Assembly (NCBI GenBank): GCA_039583875.1
Contig: CM077158.1
Span: 117,983,900-118,047,899, forward strand
DNA from: Platanthera guangdongensis
Lineage: Eukaryota; Streptophyta; Magnoliopsida; Asparagales; Orchidaceae
Length of the DNA: 64,000 bases
Direction: 5' to 3'
Below the pieces are notes generated by a model. That model was not told the DNA's origin. It did no database searches and saw only the letters and a list, made by a program, of their open reading frames with translations. Below, in pieces: positions 57,838 through 64,000 of this stretch; positions within the stretch are counted from its first letter, which is position 1; each line of letters begins with the position of its first letter. The position numbers and the translations under genes are program-made.

Positions 57838-58685
57838 TCTGTCTTTAAGTGTCGACACTTATAGACTAAGTGTCGACACAAGTAGATCAAGTGTCGACAC
57901 TTGCCTTCAAGGTGTCGACACAACTCCTTGTGTTGTAGAATTTATATCTCGACACAGCTTATTCATCATATGTTGACACTGACATTGTATGTCGACACAA
58001 CTCCTTGTTCTTCAGTGCTTAGTTGAATTCTTATAAGTGTCGACACAACTCCTTTGTGTCGACACATCTTCATGTTTTGAACTTGTTCAGTGTCGACACA
58101 TATTTTTGGTGTCGACACTTGCCTTCTATGTTGATACTTGCTGAGTGTCGACACAGCTCCTTGTGTCGACACATTCTTCTTCTATTGAGACTTTGGCTGA
58201 GTGTCGACACATCTCCCTTGTGTCGACACTTGTACTTAGAATTTCTTGAACTTTGCTGAGTGTCGACACAGCCTCCAAGTGTTGACACTTTTTTCATGTA
58301 TTGTGTCTTCTACTGTGTGTCGACACATTCTTTATTATGTCGACACTTTCTTCATGTGCTGAGTCTTCTGCTGTGTGTCGACACATTCTTCATTATGTCG
58401 ACACATATACTCAGACTCTGTTGAAATTTGCTGAGTGTCAACACAGCCTCCAAGTGTCGACACTTTCTGATTTTGACACAGTTCCTCTGGGTGTCGACAC
58501 TGCTTCACTGGACATCTCTTCATTGAGTGTCGACACATCCTGTATGTGTCGACACTTTCTGTCTGGTGTCGACTCGGCATCCCTGGTGTCGACACAATTA
58601 CTCCAAGTGTCGACACTGCTTCTCTGGGTGTCGACACAAGTCTTCTTAAGTGTCGACACTTTCCTTCTAGGTGTCGACACATGGA
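57838..58685 (-). repeat. GTGTCGACAC palindrome array in U3 of L
   Basis: By eye there are about 27 exact TGTCGACA cores, most of them full GTGTCGACAC, plus several one-base variants. They are 20-45 bp apart and separated by unrelated sequence, including recurring CTCCTTGTG and CTTCATTATG words. Confidence 0.9.
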
Positions 58686-59099
58686 CATAGAAACTTTTCA
58701 GCTTTCCCTGCAAATACTTAACCTGCACAACTAAACTCAAAACACATCAAATACATTTTGATGTATATCATTGAGTAGGGTGAGGCTTCTTCAAATCAGG
58801 TACATTTATTCCAATGTACCCAACAATCTCCCCCTATTTGGAGAAGTCATAACCCTTAGTCAATGATATACACCATACATAACAAAAGCACAGTATGATG
58901 TAAAGCAGGATTATGCAATCAGGGAAAACATAAACATGTATGAAAACAAAACATGTATATACCAATATCTCAGAACAATTATGTAATAGAATTAACACAC
59001 ATCACATAGTTCTAAGAACTTTATCATATTCATTATACAAAAGTTTACAGAGTGTTTAAAATCAAAAGATTACAACTATAAACTAAAGATAATTCTATT

Positions 59100-61959
59100 C
59101 TATTTCTGCTCAGTCTCCTTGATCACTATGCCCTTTCCAGATTGTATCTTAGCTTGAACAGGGGCTCCAGCATCTTCAGCAGCAGCAGGCTTCTTGCCTT
59201 TAAGATCCTTCTTCTTTAACTCTTCAGCTTTAATCTTCTGCCTCTCAAAGTAATGATAAGGCTTGGGAAAGTACTTGCTGGGCTCCTGGGCAGTAGGAGG
59301 TAGCTTTCCCATCTTAGCCTTTCTTCTATACTGCACAATGGCTTCTTGTCTGTTCTCATGCTTCCTCCACTCCACATCAGAATACCATTTGCCTCTGTCC
59401 ACAATATTATCTTTGGCAGCCTTCCATGCAGTCAGAATGATATTCCTGGAGGTGGGGCTCCACTGTTCAAAATCAGGACTTTGTTCAGCTTGCTCTCTGA
59501 ACCTTTTCTTAGACAATAGAGTCTCTTGTTCTTTGAGCAGCAAAGCTTCTTGTTCTTTCAATATAGCCTCTGGCACTGGCTAAACCACTTTCTCTATGAT
59601 GACATTTTGCTTTCCCTCAGGTGGGCTATACATTGACTGTATATCTGCTTGAATCATATCAAAGTCTGGTGGAGGGTAAATTACTTGAGCCACTTCAGCT
59701 TGCTCCCCTCCAAGATAAGCAGGATTAATCCCAGACTCTGCCACATTGTCATCATCACACAATGGAGGATAACCAAGGGTGGCTCTGATGGAATTGCAAA
59801 TCCATTTTGCATGATCAGAGCTGGCTTTGACTAACACCCTCTCCCCCTTTATGACTTCTCTAACAATATGATCCCTCAGATCATCTTTCTGAAATCTTAT
59901 TTGGGCATCCAAATAGTTAACTCCATCCTTAAAGAAAGGTTTCAACCTTTGGAGCTTGTCAGTTATAGCCTATTGAGAGTCTTGTATAGCAGTCTTAACA
60001 GCAGTTATGCCCTCTTGTAATGCTTTATCAAATTCTGCCTTAGCTGTAGCATTAGCTGTAGTCTGACCAGTAGCTATATTTTTCATTTCTGTGACAATTG
60101 CATTATGTGAAGCAGTCAAATTATCATTCATCCTGAGCTGGTTCTCCAGAACATAGCCTTGCTTCAGTGCAATGTCATCCACTTGAGCTTTGATTTTCTC
60201 CTGATGAGTAGCTAAGTAGACTACTGCATTCCCTCCCTTATGGAAGCAGTCAGTCATCTCTTTCTTATTCAGATTCATCTCAAATCTGATGGACTTGATA
60301 TCTTGGGCAAGATCAAACTGTAGATACTTATGCCCCTCATCCATATACTTTTCTATTGCTTTTCTTTGCTCATTAAGATTTATCTGCATTGCAACCATCA
60401 GAGAACTGTAATCTACAGATGGTGCTGGCTGTGGTGTACGCTGTGGTGCAATGGTTTGCAGAGCTTTCTTATAATTTTGGCTCCTCCTTTTGAAAACTTG
60501 AAATTTTCTCTTCTTGGCTCTGGAAGCCTCTTCATCTTCAGAAGCAGATGTGCTATCAATAGTCACTGTGTCCTTTGGGCTTGAAGGTAACTCATTCTCA
60601 GTCCTTTGTACCTACTCAGCATCTTGTGGCACCTCAGTCTCTTTCCTTGCAGTTTCCTCAACAAGATATACTGGCTCCCCCTCAACATGAGCCTTCTCCC
60701 CCTCAGCATCAGCACTTTCTTTCTCAAAGTCTGTTTGGAGTAGGTCAGGGAATAGCTCTTCTAGGGTGAATTCTTGTGGAGGTTGGGGTGGAGAATTCCT
60801 GATCTCATCAACTACTAGATCAGATATCACTTGATCAGCAACAGATGTGTCCTCCATAACAACATCTTGGGGTTGGCTATGTGTTTGAGTTTGCTGATTA
60901 ACATTATGTAATGAATCAGACAAAACATCATCCTCAATAGGGAAATTTAAATTTATTAATGTCAGTGATTACCTCAAGTATGGTATGGGTAGCTTGTTCA
61001 CTTTCTAGTGGAGTTGGCTCTTCCACTAGTAGAGGCTCCCCCTGGATGGAATCCTGGTGTACTGGGCTAGCTTGTGGTAGCTCCTCCTGCCTCTCTGCAT
61101 CATCTTGTCTTGCTGGAGATTGTCCAACATTTCCTTCTGCTTCCTCATCAGGAGAAAACACTACTTGTTCCTCTGAACTGCTAGATGATTCTTGAGCCAC
61201 TGGAGCTATCTTCTTACTTTTCTGGGGTGTTATCTTCTCAGGAGTAGGCATTTCCATAGTTAAAACTCTATCCCATCTAGAGAAGATTCTCATGTCCATC
61301 TTCCTCATGTGATTGATCTTTGATCCTGCAGCTTGGCTCATTACTTCTGGTATACTACCAGCCAAGTAAAGACTTAGAATTCTTCCCAAATTGGGTTTCT
61401 TCAGGCTCTCCTTAATCTTCTCAAACACTACTACTGACCAATCAGTTTGTAGTGTGAAGATAATCCTTGTCATGAGACTGAACATATGAGCTGAAACTCT
61501 GTCATGCCCTCCAGGCTTGCTCAGGATAACTTTCCCAACAATTTCTGATAGAAATTTGCCTTGGCTGTTCATCCCCTTTCTATTGAACACTGATCCAATT
61601 TTCTTGTTGGAATCCAGTCCACACCATGTTAAAGCTTCTCTTGTCTTAGATGCAGAAACATCTTCTTCCTCCTTGGTTCTTGGTAGTTGTAATACCTTCC
61701 TCAGACTTTTAGGAGAAATGTTTACCTTAGCCCCATGAACATTTGACTTTATCTTGAGTCCAGATTCGTCAAGGGTTGCTCCATTCAGAATTTCCAGAAC
61801 TTCTTTCTTCCATATCTTGGTTGGCTCTGAAACAAGAAAATCTAACCCTAAGTCTGCAACTAGGGTTACCACATCTTTGATCGCGAGATCCGCCTCATCA
61901 AATGCATGCCGCACCAGTTCATATCCTTCATTTACGTTCTCTTCGAGCTTGGGCTCCAT
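59100..61959 (-). pseudogene. ORF3 of L (~950 codons), one frameshift and three stops
   Basis: The ATG at 61959 (MEPKLEEN) fits the TATA position; the open frame extends a little further up without another ATG. Residues 25-270 match the conserved ORF3 domain of A: NISPKSLRKVLQLP, KFLSEIVGKVILSKPGGHDRVS, NLGRILSLYL, MRIFSRWDRVL. An acidic, Pro/Glu-rich linker follows. The frame shifts near 60930 and then continues in one frame to 59100, broken by stops near 60612, 59970 and 59580. The second half is helical and charged (DEGHKYLQFDLAQDIKSIRF, EAILKEQEALLLKEQE) and ends in a Lys-rich tail. No signal peptide or membrane span is visible. The function is unknown. The 58841-59099 stretch is AT-rich 3' untranslated sequence. 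Confidence 0.78.
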
Positions 61960-62057
61960 TAGGGTTTGAAGAATTTGAATTGAGAGAAGAGAGGTGTCGA
62001 CACACAAGTTTGGTCTCGAAACTTTGGTGAGCGTGTCGATAGACAATGGCGAAATCC

Positions 62058-62065
62058 TATTTATA
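62058..62065 (-). promoter_or_regulatory. TATA box before ORF3 of L
   Basis: GGTATAAATAGGA on the minus strand, 106 bp before the ORF3 ATG and directly after the palindrome array. It shares TATAAATAGG with the LTR promoter of L. Confidence 0.6.
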
Positions 62066-62109
62066 CCTTTCTAGGATCGAAGATGAAAGGGCGCGTCAAG
62101 AAACTTAAA

Positions 62110-62455
62110 TTGTGTCGACACTGTTGAAAAGTGTCGACACAGACTTATAATATCTCGATAACTATGTGTCGACACAAGTATAGTCGACAGAATATATGTG
62201 TCGACACTTGTTTATGTGTCGACACCACTTAGCTCGACACTTAGTCGAGACTTAACTTCACTAATTCTGCATAAAGTCTAAGTGTCGACATCACTTTGGA
62301 TGTGTCGACACCTACCCTGTAAGTGTCGACACTAATTTTCTGAAGTGTCGACACCAACTTCCTAGATGTGTCGACACCTTTTCTCTGAAGTGTCGACACC
62401 AATTCTCTGTCTCGACACAGACATCTCTGTATGTCGACACTATTTTACTTAGCCA
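62110..62455 (-). promoter_or_regulatory. GTGTCGACAC array in the pol-ORF3 spacer of L
   Basis: Twelve TGTCGACA cores lie in about 345 bp between the pol stop and the TATA box; one further copy lies at about 61996 in the leader. It is the same motif as in the LTR, at similar spacing. The regulatory role is inferred. Confidence 0.65.
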
Positions 62456-62466
62456 TTTCTGTAAAC

Positions 62467-64000
62467 TTATTCTAAGTTTATCATACCTAATTCAATTTTA
62501 AACCTATTGAATTTGGTTTCTTCTAAAGGCTTAGTATACATGTCAGCTAGTTGATTATCTGTATTAACATACTCTAGTGATATATCTTCTTTTTCCACAT
62601 GTTCCCTTAGAAAATGATATTTTATTTCAATGTGTTTAGTTCTACTATGGGAAACAAGATTGTTTGCAATAGATATAGCACTAGTAGAATCATAAAATAG
62701 TGGTGTTCTACTTACTTGAATACCATAATCCTCAAGCTGATGTTGTATCCATAGAAGTTGAGCACAGCAACTTCCTGCAGCCACATACTCTGATTCTGCT
62801 GTGGAGATAGCCACACTTGTTTGCTTCTTGCTACTCCATGATATCAGTCTTCCACCTAGGAATTGACAGGTTCCAGTTGTACTTTTTCTATCTTCCTTGC
62901 AGCTTGCAAAATCTGCATCTGAATAACCTGTCAGTTCAAAGTCTCCATTCCTAGGGTACCAAAGGCCTAGATAAGGAGTGCCCTTAAGATATCTCAGTAT
63001 TCTTTTGACTGCTGTCAAATGAGACTCTTTAGGGCATGCTTGGTACCTAGCATAGACACATGTAGCATACATGATATTTGGTCTACTTGCAGTCAAATAT
63101 AATAGGGAGCCAACTATCCCTCTATATAAAGACTCATCTACAGGTTTCCCTGCATCATCTTTGTTAAGAGACATACTTGACCCCATAGGAGTCTTCATGG
63201 TACTGGATGATTCCATACCATACTTCCTTATTAATTCTAGGGTGAACTTAGACTGACATATGTATAAACCATTCTCAGTCTGTCTAACTTGGAGACCCAA
63301 GAAGAACTTAAGTTCCCCCATACTACTGATCTCAAATTGTCCTTGCATTAGTTTTGCAAACTTTTTGCAAAGACTACTTTCAGTAGACCCAAATATGATG
63401 TCATCTACATATATTTGGACTAGTATGATCTTGCCTCTGGATTCCCTAAGGAATAGAGTCTTGTCTATTTTCCCCCTTGTGAATTTATTCTCAATGAGGA
63501 AACTAGACAGGGTTTCATACCAAGACCTAGGGGCCTGTTTTAACCCATACAAAGCCTTCCTAAGTCTATAGACATAATTAGGTAGAGTTGAATCAACAAA
63601 ACCTGATGGCTGTTCCACATAGACCTCTTCTTTCAGATTACCATTCAGAAAGGCTGACTTAAAATCCATTTGGTAAACTTTAAATCCTTGATAGGTTGCA
63701 TATGCCAAGAACATCATTATTGCCTCCAGTCTAGCTACTGGAGCAAAGGTTTGATCAAAGTCAATACCTTCTTCCTGCCTATATCCTTTAGCAACCAGTC
63801 TTGCTTTGTTCTTGATAATCACTCCATGTTCATCCATCTTGTTCCTAAAGATCCACTTGGTTCCAATTATGTTGTGGTCTTTTGGTTTAGGAACAAGCTC
63901 CCAGACTTTGCACCTCTTGAACTGATTCAGCTCCTCTTGCATTGCCTCAATCCAATGAGGGTATAGGATGGCTTCTTCAAACTTCTTTGGCTCTACTTGG
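62467..64000 (-). CDS. pol: pol of L, RT and RNase H part, open to window edge
   Basis: This is an uninterrupted frame of about 510 codons that continues past the right edge ([20 protein letters not shown] precedes the first internal Met). RT motifs: [40 protein letters not shown] and the catalytic [11 protein letters not shown]. RNase H motifs: [58 protein letters not shown] and [13 protein letters not shown]; it ends in [11 protein letters not shown]. The usual FCDN of the RNase H active site reads FYDS here, so the enzyme may be impaired even though the frame is intact. Protease and integrase must lie outside the window. Confidence 0.93.
   Translation of the reverse strand, partial: QVEPKKFEEAILYPHWIEAMQEELNQFKRCKVWELVPKPKDHNIIGTKWIFRNKMDEHGVIIKNKARLVAKGYRQEEGIDFDQTFAPVARLEAIMMFLAYATYQGFKVYQMDFKSAFLNGNLKEEVYVEQPSGFVDSTLPNYVYRLRKALYGLKQAPRSWYETLSSFLIENKFTRGKIDKTLFLRESRGKIILVQIYVDDIIFGSTESSLCKKFAKLMQGQFEISSMGELKFFLGLQVRQTENGLYICQSKFTLELIRKYGMESSSTMKTPMGSSMSLNKDDAGKPVDESLYRGIVGSLLYLTASRPNIMYATCVYARYQACPKESHLTAVKRILRYLKGTPYLGLWYPRNGDFELTGYSDADFASCKEDRKSTTGTCQFLGGRLISWSSKKQTSVAISTAESEYVAAGSCCAQLLWIQHQLEDYGIQVSRTPLFYDSTSAISIANNLVSHSRTKHIEIKYHFLREHVEKEDISLEYVNTDNQLADMYTKPLEETKFNRFKIELGMINLE

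Larger units (their letters stand above)
56841..58825 (-). repeat. 3' LTR of L (1985 bp)
   Basis: On the minus strand it follows the polypurine tract (58826-58840, AAATAGGGGGAGAT) and runs from TGTTGGGTACATTGG to TTTCTTTCA. U3 holds the GTGTCGACAC array. TATAAATA lies at 57684-57691, and a CTGAGTGTA-type repeat cluster and a run of about 12 C's (G on plus, near 56870) lie toward the end. Confidence 0.93.
56841..64000 (-). mobile_element. Element L: SIRE/Maximus-like copia, right end outside window
   Basis: On the minus strand, right to left: pol (RT, RNase H), spacer, ORF3, polypurine tract and 3' LTR. The LTR ends (TGTTGG ... CTTTCA) and the CTATTCACCC(n)TCTAGG block agree with A. The pol frame has no stop over more than 500 codons. 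Gag, protease, integrase and the 5' LTR must lie beyond 64000. Confidence 0.93.

Noticed and set aside
57838..58685. Regularly spaced short repeats resembling a CRISPR array
   Set aside because: Repeats are 8-10 bp palindromes with variable spacing inside a plant LTR, and there are no cas genes. They also recur in a spacer before ORF3.
58023..58740. ORFs with repeated CRH/VDT/VST words
   Set aside because: Translations of the GTGTCGACAC array in all frames; no coding signal.

Overview
The window is nuclear DNA of a flowering plant (probably a eudicot; the species cannot be told from the sequence). It consists almost entirely of nested LTR retrotransposons. I found no host gene, rRNA, tRNA or CRISPR array. 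The plant assignment rests on the element types: SIRE/Maximus-like Ty1-copia elements with a third ORF after pol, and Ty3-gypsy elements whose integrase tail resembles Tekay/Del chromoviruses. It also rests on 5-bp target site duplications (TSDs) and initiator-Met-type primer sites. I use letters A to M for the elements.

Layout, left to right. 1-11297: A (+), a SIRE-like copia element of about 12 kb whose 5' LTR is cut by the window edge (gag, pol, ORF3, 3' LTR). It sits inside B (11298-15147, +), a relative of which only part of pol and the start of ORF3 remain. B ends abruptly against a minus-strand gypsy chain: truncated LTR, C (gag-pol), one shared 1.2-kb LTR, then D (pol only, to 24020). 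24021-53757: I (-), a gypsy chromovirus with unusually long LTRs (about 4.7 kb each) around a coding region of about 4.9 kb. It is swollen by four later insertions: copia G (24301-30539, in the 3' LTR), a solo copia LTR (35297-36821, in integrase), the gutted SIRE derivative K (38554-42914, in RT/RNase H), and the internally deleted copia H (45850-49163, in the 5' LTR). G, the solo LTR and K have perfect 5-bp TSDs; H has a 4/5 match. J (53758-55820, -) is a further truncated gypsy that shares the 5' LTR of I. 55821-56840 holds gypsy debris and the start of an LTR (M). 56841-64000: L (-), a SIRE-like element with a 2-kb LTR, ORF3 and an uninterrupted RT/RNase H frame running off the right edge.

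Nearly every gene is broken by stop codons or frameshifts. The exception is the pol 3' end of L, which is the freshest sequence here.

The most interesting signal is regulatory. Each of four element families carries its own dense array of short CpG-containing palindromes in the LTR, just upstream of a TATA-like box where one can be seen: TCGTCGA/TCGACGA half-sites in A, B, K and the solo LTR; GTGTCGACAC in L; ACACG-SS-CGTGT in C/D and M; and GACCG-NN-CGGTC in G/H. In A, B and L the same family-specific palindrome array recurs in the spacer between pol and ORF3. It is followed by a TATA-like box 92-121 bp before the ORF3 ATG. The spacer therefore looks like an internal copy of the LTR promoter driving ORF3. 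In A and K the palindromes also lie inside the C-terminal gag coding region, where they are translated as basic peptide repeats such as SNGARRS.
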